From the NCBI GenBank assembly GCA_913775525.1, contig CAJYLH010000020.1, forward strand, positions 1 to 64,000: 64,000 nt of DNA, read 5' to 3'. The notes beneath the pieces were generated by a model, which had not been told where the DNA came from, did no database searches, and worked only from the letters and a program-made list of their open reading frames with translations. The translations under genes were made by a program, and so were the position numbers. Shown one piece after another: positions 35,426 to 44,459 of the stretch (position 1 is its first letter; the number at the start of each line of letters is the position of its first letter). The DNA comes from an uncultured Chryseobacterium sp. Its GTDB lineage: Bacteria > Bacteroidota > Bacteroidia > Flavobacteriales > Weeksellaceae.

Positions 35426-35433
35426 TAATTTTG
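35426..35433 (+). promoter_or_regulatory. -7 box four bases before the SUI1 start codon
   Basis: TAATTTTG is an exact TAnnTTTG match, with CTTT between it and ATG. This predicts a leaderless transcript. No clear TTG was found at the usual distance. Confidence 0.45.
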
Positions 35434-35437
35434 CTTT

Positions 35438-35761
35438 ATGGACTTACGAGATCAACTGAAAAACCTGTTTCCCGAACATGAAGAGCAGGACTTTACCATG
35501 CCTGAAGAACAGTTCAGGCAGAAAGAACCCTTGGTGTGCAAATTTGAGAAGAAAGGCAGGAACGGTAAACCTGTAACCCTGATTGAGGGCTGGGAAGGCA
35601 GTGAAGAGGAACTTAAAAAGATTTCAAAGAAAATCAAGACCACACTGGGTATCGGAGGTTCGGAAAAAGACGGGATCATCGTTATTCAGGGCGATAACCG
35701 TGATAAGATCATGGAAATCCTCAAGGATATGGGATTTAAAACAAAAAGAGTCGGCGGATAA
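35438..35761 (+). CDS. SUI1/eIF1-like (YciH) translation factor
   Basis: A 107-residue protein with the SUI1 fold. The core words are GKPVTLIEGWEG, LKKISKKIKTTLGIGGS, IVIQGDNRDKIMEIL and a C-terminal GFKTKRVGG. Bacterial YciH relatives check initiation complexes on mRNA. The likely leaderless message makes this neighbour worth noting, since YciH has been tied to discrimination between initiation modes. Confidence 0.88.
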   Translation: MDLRDQLKNLFPEHEEQDFTMPEEQFRQKEPLVCKFEKKGRNGKPVTLIEGWEGSEEELKKISKKIKTTLGIGGSEKDGIIVIQGDNRDKIMEILKDMGFKTKRVGG

Positions 35762-35807
35762 TCTAAGGTTCTCACCTTAGGAATGCCTCACAATTAATAC
35801 ACAATAT

Positions 35808-36662
35808 ATGCTTAATAAACTTGCTGCTTCAGAACTTGTTCTGAATGATGACGGAAGCGTTTACCACCTCAATCTTCTCCCGGAAGATATTGCTGAAAAA
35901 ATTATCCTTGTAGGAGATCCGGACCGGGTACCCAAAGTTTCGGCCTACTTTGATTCGGTAGAGATCAGAAAAAATAAAAGGGAATTTTATACCCATACCG
36001 GAACCTTGAGGGGTGAAAGGATCACCGTCATGTCCACAGGTATCGGGACAGAGAATATAGATATTGTCATGAACGAGCTGGATGCCCTTGTGAACATCGA
36101 TCTTAAACATAAAGAATTCAAGGCAGAACATTCTTCACTGCAGCTCTTCAGAATGGGGACCTGCGGCAGTGTAAATCCTGATGTTCAGGTTGACAATATG
36201 CTGGTCACCCAGAATGTAGTAGGCCTTGACGGACTGATGCATTTTTATCAGGATTACCGGTTTGAAAATGAATTCTCAAAAAATTTCATGGAAAAATTCC
36301 CATATCCGGGTATCAAGCCGATGCTGTACTTCTCCGAATGGTCTGAAGAGCTTGGAAACCTGTATAAAGACGCCGCATATCATGGCAACACAGCTACATT
36401 CCCCGGATTTTATGCTCCGCAGGGAAGACAGCTTCGTCTGAAGGCACTTGATGACCAGTTCCTGGAAACACTGAACGATCTCGGAGTGACCAATTTTGAA
36501 ATGGAAACCTCTGCCATCTATGCCTTATCCCAATTGCTGGGCCATAAAGCCATTACAGTGAATAACGTGATTGCCAACAGGAGAAGAGGCGAGTTTTCCG
36601 CAGATCACCATGCTTCTGAAAAGAGGCTGATTACGTGGGTACTGGACCGGATCATTTCGTAA
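35808..36662 (+). CDS. Nucleoside phosphorylase, uridine-phosphorylase-like
   Basis: A 284-residue NP-I family enzyme. VGDPDRV binds phosphate, MSTGIGTENI and MGTCGSVNPDV form the core, and EMETSAIYALS binds the ribose. It cleaves a nucleoside with phosphate to base and ribose 1-phosphate; uridine is the best guess. It follows the SUI1 gene by 46 bases. Confidence 0.86.
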   Translation: MLNKLAASELVLNDDGSVYHLNLLPEDIAEKIILVGDPDRVPKVSAYFDSVEIRKNKREFYTHTGTLRGERITVMSTGIGTENIDIVMNELDALVNIDLKHKEFKAEHSSLQLFRMGTCGSVNPDVQVDNMLVTQNVVGLDGLMHFYQDYRFENEFSKNFMEKFPYPGIKPMLYFSEWSEELGNLYKDAAYHGNTATFPGFYAPQGRQLRLKALDDQFLETLNDLGVTNFEMETSAIYALSQLLGHKAITVNNVIANRRRGEFSADHHASEKRLITWVLDRIIS

Positions 36663-36686
36663 CAGCGCTGAAAAAGGTGATCTATT

Positions 36687-36725
36687 TAAAATCATTCATA
36701 TGGATTATGGATGATTTTTTTATTG
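36687..36725 (+). terminator. Terminator of the nucleoside phosphorylase gene
   Basis: AAAATCATTCAT and ATGGATGATTTT pair with one G-T wobble and run into T residues. The rest of 36725-36949 shows no further element. Confidence 0.65.
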
Positions 36726-36949
36726 AAACCGGGCGTCATGGTATGAACTTCAACTGATCTTTATTGTAGATGGGCAAGAGATCGTGAGAAAGATATTAAT
36801 AGTGTAATCTTACATGGCTCAATCCAGGAATATTTCTTACGATAAATATTCAGTATTGTCTAAAAACATTATGAAAATTTTAACAAAGTACCACATTTTT
36901 AGGAACGGTTATTGTTTATTTCTAAGTACAATACACAAATATTTTTATT

Positions 36950-37249
36950 ATGAACAATTCAGATTATAACAAAGCAGAAAACGCAGTAGACAAAACAGAA
37001 AATTCTTTAAAAAATGCTGCGGACAACACAAAATGGAAAGTTGAGGATTTAGCTGACAGAGCAAAAGATTATATCAACGAAAAAAGAGCCAACGATCAGG
37101 AGGCAAGCCAGGAAGACTGGTTCGATAAAGTAAAAAACAACGCTTCCGATGCATGGGATAACATTAAGGATAAAGCCAATGATGCATGGGAAAAAACCAA
37201 AGATGCCGCAGAAGATGTGAAGGCAGAATGGAACAAAAAAACCAATTAA
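36950..37249 (+). CDS. LEA-like amphipathic-helix stress protein
   Basis: A 99-residue, highly charged protein without cysteine or membrane segment. Eleven-residue-type repeats of the AW(D/E)(N/K)(I/T)KDxA(N/E)D kind run through its second half (DAWDNIKDKANDAWEKTKDAAEDV). Such late-embryogenesis-like or CsbD/YtxH-like proteins are induced by stress and may protect proteins or membranes. I do not assign a family. Confidence 0.65.
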   Translation: MNNSDYNKAENAVDKTENSLKNAADNTKWKVEDLADRAKDYINEKRANDQEASQEDWFDKVKNNASDAWDNIKDKANDAWEKTKDAAEDVKAEWNKKTN

Positions 37250-37271
37250 TTTCAGTTTTATAAATATTTTC

Positions 37272-37311
37272 AAAAAAAACGGAGCCTTTTTATAAGAGGC
37301 TCCGTTTTTTA
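37272..37311 (+). terminator. Terminator of the LEA-like gene
   Basis: AAAAACGGAGCC and GGCTCCGTTTTT form the stem, ending in six T. Confidence 0.88.
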
Positions 37312-37335
37312 TTATGCTGTAAACACAAATATCGC

Positions 37336-37343
37336 TACATTTG
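37336..37343 (+). promoter_or_regulatory. -7 box of fabI
   Basis: TACATTTG is an exact TAnnTTTG match 22 bases upstream of the start codon. Confidence 0.4.
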
Positions 37344-37365
37344 TACCTAATAAACATTAGAAAAT

Positions 37366-38175
37366 ATGTCATACGGTTTACTTAAAGGCAAAAAAGGAAT
37401 TATTTTCGGAGCGCTTAATGAACAGTCTATCGCATGGAAAGTGGCAGAGAGATGTCATGAAGAGGGTGCAGAATTTATCTTATCCAATGCACCTATCGCC
37501 ATGAGAATGGGAGAACTGAATGCTCTTGCAGAAAAAACAGGCTCAGATGTGATCGGGGCTGATGCAACTTCTATTGAAGATCTGGAAAAACTTTTTGATG
37601 CTGCGGTTGCCAAATTCGGTAAGATCGATTTTATTCTCCACTCTATAGGAATGTCCGTTAACGTAAGAAAGGGCAAACATTATACAGAAATGAACTACGA
37701 CTGGTTAGAAAAAGGCTGGGACGTTTCAGCGGTTTCTTTCCACAAAGTAATGCGTGTGGCATGGGAAAAAAACTGTATGAATGAATGGGGAAGCATCCTG
37801 GCCTTGAGCTATATTGCTGCCCAGAGAACATTCCCGGATTATAATGATATGTCTGATAACAAAGCCTATCTGGAAAGTATTGCAAGAACATTCGGAAACT
37901 ACTGGGGAGAAAGAAAGGTAAGGGTTAATACCGTTTCCCAGTCTCCTACCCCTACCACTGCAGGAAGCGGTGTAAAAGGGTTCGGAGGATTCCTCGGATA
38001 TGCAGAAGATATGTCGCCGCTTGGGAATGCTACGGCTCTCGATTGTGCAAATTACTGTGTGACTTTATTCTCAGACCTGACTAAAAAAGTAACGATGCAG
38101 AACCTGTTCCACGACGGAGGTTTCAGCAGCTCAGGCGTTACTCAGAAGGTTATCAGCAAATATGATGGCGAATAA
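37366..38175 (+). CDS. fabI: Enoyl-[acyl-carrier-protein] reductase (NADH)
   Basis: A 269-residue SDR-type reductase for the last step of fatty-acid elongation. The nucleotide-binding start is IIFGALNEQSIAW, and the catalytic Tyr and Lys lie in YNDMSDNK, with the extra Tyr in LSYIAAQRTFPDY. This is the FabI arrangement (Tyr-x6-Lys), the target of triclosan. The length is normal. Confidence 0.95.
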   Translation: MSYGLLKGKKGIIFGALNEQSIAWKVAERCHEEGAEFILSNAPIAMRMGELNALAEKTGSDVIGADATSIEDLEKLFDAAVAKFGKIDFILHSIGMSVNVRKGKHYTEMNYDWLEKGWDVSAVSFHKVMRVAWEKNCMNEWGSILALSYIAAQRTFPDYNDMSDNKAYLESIARTFGNYWGERKVRVNTVSQSPTPTTAGSGVKGFGGFLGYAEDMSPLGNATALDCANYCVTLFSDLTKKVTMQNLFHDGGFSSSGVTQKVISKYDGE

Positions 38176-38205
38176 AATAAGTTATCACTGATCTAAATAT
38201 ACAGG

Positions 38206-38232
38206 CCGGAAAGTTAAACTTTCCGGTTTTTT
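38206..38232 (+). terminator. Terminator of fabI
   Basis: CCGGAAAGT and ACTTTCCGG pair around a three-base loop, then six T. Confidence 0.88.
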
Positions 38233-38250
38233 GTTTTCTGTACTACAGCG

Positions 38251-38287
38251 AAAAAAGTATCGGCGGCACTTTCAGTGCCGCCGATAC
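38251..38287 (-). terminator. Terminator of the glucan utilisation locus
   Basis: GTATCGGCGGCAC (38257-38269) and its perfect complement (38275-38287) surround TTTCA. On the minus strand the stem is followed by six T. GCG/CGC on the outside extend the pairing. It is placed 41 bases past the last GH30 gene. Confidence 0.9.
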
Positions 38288-38327
38288 CGCAAAAAATAAC
38301 TGTTAATATGAAGTTTTGTTGTATTCG

Positions 38328-39767
38328 TTATAATAATATGGTCTGAATGGAATGGGCCGGCGCCGGTATTGCGGCAGCCATGCCTTCGATCCAGAGGTTG
38401 GCCTGGATATCCGTATCGGAATCATTCATAATGACCGTTACGAGCTGTCCGTTTTCATTCATGAATGTCGTTGAAGTCAGCGCAGCTCTGTTAGAGGAAT
38501 TCCCGATCCTGCGTGCAGCCGGTTTTACAAATTTAGACACATGCCCGATGTAATAATATTCATAGGTATAATGTACTTCTCCGGTCTGTGTATCGGCTAT
38601 AATAGGTGCAAAACAGAAATTACCGACATGATTCGGTCCTCCGGTTTCATCCAGAAGGACATTCCAGTCTGTCCATAGTGCTGTACCTTTATTGAAATCA
38701 TTGATCATATTTCTACCGTACAGCTCGCCCAGGCTTACTTCGTAAATTTTATCCAGGCTGAATTGCTCTTTACATCCTTCCGTGAAGGCTAAAAACTTAT
38801 CCGGGAATGCGCGCTGGGTTTCCAGAAGGTTATCAAAAAGCTGGGTTTTGTTGTTCCAGGTTTCATACCAGTGGTAGCCGATCCCGGAAGCGTATTTGGA
38901 TGTTTCCGGATCACTCAGTGTGGTGGTGGCCCTCTGATAGATCAGGTCACGGTTATGGTCCCAGATCATGACTTTTTTATCTTTGTATCCGTTTTTCCAG
39001 AGCGTAGGCCCGAGGTTGTTTTTAAGGAATTGTCCTTCTTCCTCTGCTGTATAGATGCAGGATTCCCAGGTTTGTGTAGCCATCGGTTCATTCTGAACGG
39101 TCAATCCCCATACGTTGATTCCCCTTTTCTCATATTCTTTGATGAATCTGACATAATACTCTGCCCAGGTCTGGTAGAACTGGTTTTCAAGCCTTCCGCC
39201 TTTCAGCATGCTTTTATTGGATTTCATCCATGCCGGAGGACTCCAGGGTGAAAAGTAAAACGTAAAATCTTTCCCGACGGCTTTCTGTGCTTCTTTGATC
39301 ATCGGGATCTTATATTTCTCGTCATGGGCTACGTTGAATGACTTCAGTGATGCATCATTGTCCTGTACATAGGTATAAGAATCGCTTGAAAAGTCACATG
39401 AATTCATATTGGTCCGAGCAACAGTATAGCCCAGCCCGTTTTTACCGTAATACGCATCTATAATTTCTTTCTGCTTATCCTTCGGAAGTTTATAAAATGT
39501 CTCCGCAGATGCGTCTGTAATGGCACCACCAATTCCGATCAGTTTCTGGTATTTAAAGTCAGGATCTACAAAAATACAGGCATCAGTTTCTTTGGGCTGA
39601 TCCATTTTCACAAATTTCACCACTCCCTTATCGGCCATCTTCTCCTGTGTTTTAGCATCAGTAAGGATCACCCGGGCTGTTTTCCCTGCATTTTTCTTCC
39701 AGTAATTTTGTGCACTTGCATTAAAAACCGCTCCCACTACCAGGCAGCTCACGACTATTTTCTTCAT
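38328..39767 (-). CDS. GH30 family glycosidase, secreted (SPI)
   Basis: A 479-residue enzyme with a signal peptide ending in NASAQ. The acid/base Glu is E227 in TVQNEP and the nucleophile is E330 in AFTEGC, on a TIM barrel with a C-terminal beta-domain. GH30 members of this form are glucosylceramidase or beta-1,6-glucanase relatives. It has no lipobox, unlike the GH30 at 42988, so it is likely periplasmic or released. It is the last gene of the locus. Confidence 0.9.
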   Translation of the reverse strand: MKKIVVSCLVVGAVFNASAQNYWKKNAGKTARVILTDAKTQEKMADKGVVKFVKMDQPKETDACIFVDPDFKYQKLIGIGGAITDASAETFYKLPKDKQKEIIDAYYGKNGLGYTVARTNMNSCDFSSDSYTYVQDNDASLKSFNVAHDEKYKIPMIKEAQKAVGKDFTFYFSPWSPPAWMKSNKSMLKGGRLENQFYQTWAEYYVRFIKEYEKRGINVWGLTVQNEPMATQTWESCIYTAEEEGQFLKNNLGPTLWKNGYKDKKVMIWDHNRDLIYQRATTTLSDPETSKYASGIGYHWYETWNNKTQLFDNLLETQRAFPDKFLAFTEGCKEQFSLDKIYEVSLGELYGRNMINDFNKGTALWTDWNVLLDETGGPNHVGNFCFAPIIADTQTGEVHYTYEYYYIGHVSKFVKPAARRIGNSSNRAALTSTTFMNENGQLVTVIMNDSDTDIQANLWIEGMAAAIPAPAHSIQTILL

Positions 39768-39850
39768 AATTTCTTTTTCTATTATATTGCTCCCCTATCA
39801 AAAACTCTTCAGAATTTTATTTCTATCAAAAAGAAGGGAATTTTAACCGG

Positions 39851-40663
39851 TCATTTATTGTTCTGATAAACCCTTACATAATCAATCTCAAACTTTTGCG
39901 GAAATATACTGTCATCAATGCCCTCTTTGCCACCCCAGAAGCCGCCGACGGCAAGATTCAGGATGAGAAAATAGGGCTGTTCAAACGGCCATGCGTCATA
40001 GGTCTTTTCCCTGTTTTCATACGTGAAATACTTCTGTTTGTCCACATATACATCAATCTTTTCAGGCGTCCAGACCGCTTTATAAACATGGAACTGTTCA
40101 CTGGCATCCTGCACGAAAAGGGTGTCTGTTTTCTGGGTTCCGATGATGTGGTTATATTTCTTCGTATGGACGGAAGCATGGATGTATCCCTGATGGTAAC
40201 CTACATGCTCCATAATATCCAGTTCACCATCATCAGGCCATTTTTTCATTTTCTCACTCATCATCCAGATGGCGGGCCAGGTTCCGCGTCCTTTGGGCAG
40301 CTTGGCCCTCACCTCCACAGTACCATACTGAAAAGAGAACTTTCCTTTGGTCAGCAGCCTTGCAGACGTATATGTATTGCCTTCCCACCGTTCTTTCCGG
40401 GCTTCAATCACCAGCTTCCCGTCTTCCAGCCTGGCATTTTCCGGTCGGTTTTTCGTGTAGAACTGTTCTTCATTATTTCCGTATCCATGGCCACCGACAT
40501 CATAATTCCATTTGGTGGAATCCGGCAAACCTTTTCCGTTGAATTCATCATTCCAGATAAGTCTGCTGCCCGGATGTGACGGCCCTGAAATACAACTGTA
40601 TGCAGAAAAAACCAGCAATCCTCCGGTAAACAGGTTAAGCATATATCGAATCTTCATCTTCAA
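39851..40663 (-). CDS. GH16 family beta-glucanase (laminarinase-like) lipoprotein
   Basis: A 270-residue enzyme. The catalytic motif GELDIMEHVG has nucleophile E147, D149 and acid/base E152; the extra Met before the last Glu (ExDxxE) is the form of beta-1,3-glucanases. A hydrophobic N-terminus ends at C24 (SAYSC), so it is probably lipid-anchored. It would cut beta-1,3-glucan in the cell envelope. The neighbours are the GH3 and GH30 genes. Confidence 0.9.
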   Translation of the reverse strand: MKMKIRYMLNLFTGGLLVFSAYSCISGPSHPGSRLIWNDEFNGKGLPDSTKWNYDVGGHGYGNNEEQFYTKNRPENARLEDGKLVIEARKERWEGNTYTSARLLTKGKFSFQYGTVEVRAKLPKGRGTWPAIWMMSEKMKKWPDDGELDIMEHVGYHQGYIHASVHTKKYNHIIGTQKTDTLFVQDASEQFHVYKAVWTPEKIDVYVDKQKYFTYENREKTYDAWPFEQPYFLILNLAVGGFWGGKEGIDDSIFPQKFEIDYVRVYQNNK

Positions 40664-40756
40664 AATTTAAGTTCATTATTAAATCATCATCACCGGAACC
40701 TGATGTCCTTTACCGCCAAAAGCGGGTATCATCCCGCTTCTGTCTGTAAAAACTAT

Positions 40757-42979
40757 TTATTTTAACCATGTAATTCTTTTGGTCTGTACCTGTTGCGAAT
40801 CGGTTCCTACCATGATGTCAAACTCGCCGGGTTCCCAATCGTAATTCAGTGCATCATCGTAAAACTTAAGGTCCTGGGTGGTCAGTCTGAAATGAACTGT
40901 TTTCTGTTCGCCTTTTTTAATGAAAACTTTCTGGAAGCCTTTCAGCTCCTTGACAGGTCTCACCACTTTCCCTACCAGATCCCTGATGTAGAGCTGTACC
41001 ACCTCTTCTCCGTCGTATTTTCCGGTGTTGGAAACGGTAACGCTGATATCCAGGGCCTGGTTTCCTGTAAGGTTTGCCGAACTCAGATCCATATCGGAAT
41101 ACCTGAAAGTGGTATAGCTCAGCCCGTACCCGAACGGGAATTTCGGGTCGTTATCAAGATCGATATAGGCAGAAACATAATTCCTGTCCGTATTGTTTTT
41201 TGCCGGTCTTCCTGTATTGTAGTGGTTGTAATATATCGGAATCTGTCCTTCGGTTCTCGGGAACGTCATCGGCAGCTTCCCGCCCGGATTTACCGCTCCG
41301 AAGAGCACATCCGCGATGGAATTTCCGGCTTCCGTTCCGAGCCACCAGGTATACATGATAGCAGGGATTTTATCTGCTGCCCAATCGAATACCAGTGGCC
41401 TTCCTGCATTGATCATCAGGACAATCGGTTTACCGGTTTTGGCGATTTCTTTCAGTAAATCTTCCTGTACACCTGAAAAATGAATATTGCTGCGGCTCTT
41501 GGCTTCACCGCTCATCGCATGGCCTTCCCCTAGAGTCATGATGACTACATCAGCTTTTTTTGCGGTTTCAACAGCCTCTGCAAACATGGATCTGTCCTGG
41601 TCGTCTGCATTGGCACCTTTCGCATACAGCAAGGTGGAATTTTTATCCAGCTGGTTTCTGATACCATCGAACTGGCTGATGATCCTCTGACTGTCATCTT
41701 TAAATGCTACAGACCAGAAGCCGTGGTTTGCCGTGGTCTCTTTTGCGAAAGGACCGATTAAAGCTACTGTCTTTACGGATCTCGAAAGCGGCAGGATGTT
41801 CCCCTGGTTTTTCATTAAAACAATACTCTTTGAGCCGAATTCCCTCCCGAATTTCCTGTTATCCCGGTTATTGGTCTGCTGTTGCTGTCTTTTTTCACTG
41901 CTGAAGCGGTAAGGATCGTCAAATAAACCCATCTCGAATTTCTTGATCAGAATCCTCCTTGCAGCATCATCAATCAGCTTGGGATCAACTTTACCTTCCT
42001 GAACAAGCTTCGGGAGTTCAGCCATATAAGCACGGCTTTCCATGTCCATATCGCTGCCGGCGATAATGGCTTTTTCGGCCGCTTCTTTATTATCTCTGGC
42101 ATAACCATGGGCTACCATTTCCCCGATGCTTCCCCAGTCAGACACCACAAATCCTTTGTAATTCCACTGTCCCTTCAGCAAATCCCTTAGGATATACCGG
42201 TTGGCGGTAGCAGGAATCCCGTTGATATCATTGAACGAGTTCATGAATGTAGCTACTCCGGCTTCTGCCGCAGCCTTAAACGGAGGCAGGTAGGTTTCGT
42301 TCAGCTGTCTCAGGCTCATGTCGACCGAATTATAATCCCGGCCGCCTACTGCGGCACCGTAGGCTGCAAAATGCTTTGCACAGGCCATGATCGCATCAAG
42401 ATTGCCCAATCCTTTCCCCTGGAATCCCCTGATTCTAGCCAGGCCGATCCGGGTTCCTAAATAAGTATCTTCCCCGGAGCCTTCCATCACCCTTCCCCAT
42501 CTCGGATCTCTGGCGATATCAACCATCGGGGCAAAAGTCCAGTGGATTCCGTAAGCAGAAGCTTCTGTGGCAGCAATTCTTTCTGACTGTTCAATGAGTG
42601 CAAGGTCCCAGCTTGCTGCCTGCCCGATATTGACCGGAAAGGTCGTTCTGTATCCGTGGATAACATCCTGACCGAAAAGCAACGGGATTTTAAGCCTCGA
42701 CTGTAACGCCAGTTTCTGAAAGTTTCGGGTCTCTTCAGATCCAGCTACGTTAAGCATGGAACCTACTTTCCCTTTTTTTATTTCTTCCAATACGGTTGCA
42801 GAATTGGTATTTTGGGGTCCGGTGGCGTATTCAAATCCGCTGTACTGGACCAATTGCCCTATTTTTTCCTCCAATGTCATTTTAGATAACAGTTCGGAGG
42901 CTTTCTGGTCCGCCGTTTTCTGTCCGGATGCATTCATCCCGAAGGCTGCAATAGCAAGTAAGAAATAAACTCTTTTCAT
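40757..42979 (-). CDS. bglX: GH3 family beta-glucosidase (BglX type), periplasmic
   Basis: A 740-residue enzyme with a signal peptide ending in NASGQ. The N-terminal barrel has AKHFAAYGA and the nucleophile D281 in VVSDWGS, followed by the alpha/beta sandwich and a fibronectin-III-like C-terminus (DGEEVVQLYIRDL). It should hydrolyse gluco-oligosaccharides to glucose in the periplasm. It sits eight bases after the lipoprotein GH30 gene. Confidence 0.94.
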   Translation of the reverse strand: MKRVYFLLAIAAFGMNASGQKTADQKASELLSKMTLEEKIGQLVQYSGFEYATGPQNTNSATVLEEIKKGKVGSMLNVAGSEETRNFQKLALQSRLKIPLLFGQDVIHGYRTTFPVNIGQAASWDLALIEQSERIAATEASAYGIHWTFAPMVDIARDPRWGRVMEGSGEDTYLGTRIGLARIRGFQGKGLGNLDAIMACAKHFAAYGAAVGGRDYNSVDMSLRQLNETYLPPFKAAAEAGVATFMNSFNDINGIPATANRYILRDLLKGQWNYKGFVVSDWGSIGEMVAHGYARDNKEAAEKAIIAGSDMDMESRAYMAELPKLVQEGKVDPKLIDDAARRILIKKFEMGLFDDPYRFSSEKRQQQQTNNRDNRKFGREFGSKSIVLMKNQGNILPLSRSVKTVALIGPFAKETTANHGFWSVAFKDDSQRIISQFDGIRNQLDKNSTLLYAKGANADDQDRSMFAEAVETAKKADVVIMTLGEGHAMSGEAKSRSNIHFSGVQEDLLKEIAKTGKPIVLMINAGRPLVFDWAADKIPAIMYTWWLGTEAGNSIADVLFGAVNPGGKLPMTFPRTEGQIPIYYNHYNTGRPAKNNTDRNYVSAYIDLDNDPKFPFGYGLSYTTFRYSDMDLSSANLTGNQALDISVTVSNTGKYDGEEVVQLYIRDLVGKVVRPVKELKGFQKVFIKKGEQKTVHFRLTTQDLKFYDDALNYDWEPGEFDIMVGTDSQQVQTKRITWLK

Positions 42980-42987
42980 ATGCTGTT

Positions 42988-44451
42988 TTAAAAAATATAC
43001 GTCGCTGCTGAGTGCCCTGAAATGATTACAGGAGCCGTTTTCTGATTGTATTTGATATTAAATGCCTGATCCGTTGAGCTGCCGTTCTGCACAATCAGGA
43101 CCGTCTTTCCTGCCGACGTTTTGAAAGCCACCGTAGAAAGGTTATCGGTCTCTGTGGAAGCAATCCGCTGGGAATTTACCGGAACAAATTTGGAAGCATG
43201 GGCAATGATGTAGTAGGATACATTTTTCTCATAGCTGTTTCCGCCACTGATGGTTACCGCTCCTTTGCACTGGGTACATCCTCCGGGCGTATGGGGCCCG
43301 AATGAGGCATTATTGGCTACATTCCATTCCAGTGCGGTTTTGCTCCAGTTTCTCATAGACCCAATAATAATGTTTTTCACGTGCCAATCCAAATCTCCGG
43401 AGAAGTTTCCGGTGGAACTGGTCCATTGCTCAGTGAAATATACATTTTTATCCGGATATAAATTATGAACGGTACTCAATGCTGAAATATCACCGGCATA
43501 CAAATGAAATGCTGATCCATCCACATAAGGATTAGCCGCAGTGTCATTCAGGACTGCCAGAGGATAGGCCGGATTATCGCAGTTGTGATCGTAGGCAATG
43601 ATTTTGGTATTGATATTGGCTGCCTGAAAAGCAGGACCCAGATTGTTTTTGATGAATGCAGCCTGATGGGCAGCTGTCATATAGAGGCTCGGATTATTTC
43701 CTGGATGCAAAGGCTCATTCTGAGGCGTAAGGGCATGAACCGTAATCCCCTGCGCTTTCATAGCCTGGATATATTTTACAAAATACTGTGCATACACATT
43801 GTAATATTCGGGTTTTAAACTTCCGCCGATGGTACTTCCGTTATCCTTCATCCAAACCGGTGGCGACCATGGGGTTGCCAGGATTTTAATGTTCGGATTG
43901 ATTATAAGGATATCTTTCAGCATCTGAATGACCGCCTGATCTTTGGTAAGGCTGAACTGTGAAAGACTAAGATCGGTCTGTCCTGCCGGCATATCGTCAT
44001 ATGAAAATACTTCACTGTTGAGATCGGAAGCTCCGATACTGATCCTCAGGTAACTGATTCCGATTCCGGAACTGCTGAACAGATCATTCAGTAATTCCTG
44101 CTTCTTTGCGGCAGTCAGCTGATTGATCACTTCCACGCTTCCGCCAGTCAGGGTATAGCCAAAGCCATCTACCGTCTGGAATACTTTGGAAGCATCGATC
44201 TCTATGCTCGGATAGCTATTGGATGCGGAAGTAAAGTACACTGCGGTCTGCTGTTGCAGTTTTACCGACTGGTCACCTTTCGTCAGCCATACGTCCACAG
44301 GATCACCTGTGGTCCCGCCACCGCCGTTAACCGGATTCTCATTATTGGCCAAATCTGATGAAGTGCTGCTGCACCCCAAAAAAGAGAGAAGCGCTACACC
44401 GCAAAGTGCAGCACTTCTCATAAATAAACTATATGAATTGTGTGATTTCAT
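42988..44451 (-). CDS. GH30 family beta-glucanase, surface lipoprotein
   Basis: A 487-residue enzyme with lipobox cysteine C27 (LSFLGCSS) and a glycine-rich linker (about residues 42-49). The acid/base Glu is E246 in TPQNEP and the nucleophile E341 in YFTEQW. Its resemblance to GH30_3 beta-1,6-glucanases and the surface-type lipoprotein signal suggest that it starts cleavage of the polysaccharide outside the cell. A CTQC word in the C-terminal part may form a disulfide. Confidence 0.9.
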   Translation of the reverse strand: MKSHNSYSLFMRSAALCGVALLSFLGCSSTSSDLANNENPVNGGGGTTGDPVDVWLTKGDQSVKLQQQTAVYFTSASNSYPSIEIDASKVFQTVDGFGYTLTGGSVEVINQLTAAKKQELLNDLFSSSGIGISYLRISIGASDLNSEVFSYDDMPAGQTDLSLSQFSLTKDQAVIQMLKDILIINPNIKILATPWSPPVWMKDNGSTIGGSLKPEYYNVYAQYFVKYIQAMKAQGITVHALTPQNEPLHPGNNPSLYMTAAHQAAFIKNNLGPAFQAANINTKIIAYDHNCDNPAYPLAVLNDTAANPYVDGSAFHLYAGDISALSTVHNLYPDKNVYFTEQWTSSTGNFSGDLDWHVKNIIIGSMRNWSKTALEWNVANNASFGPHTPGGCTQCKGAVTISGGNSYEKNVSYYIIAHASKFVPVNSQRIASTETDNLSTVAFKTSAGKTVLIVQNGSSTDQAFNIKYNQKTAPVIISGHSAATYIF

Positions 44452-44459
44452 AAGGGAGA

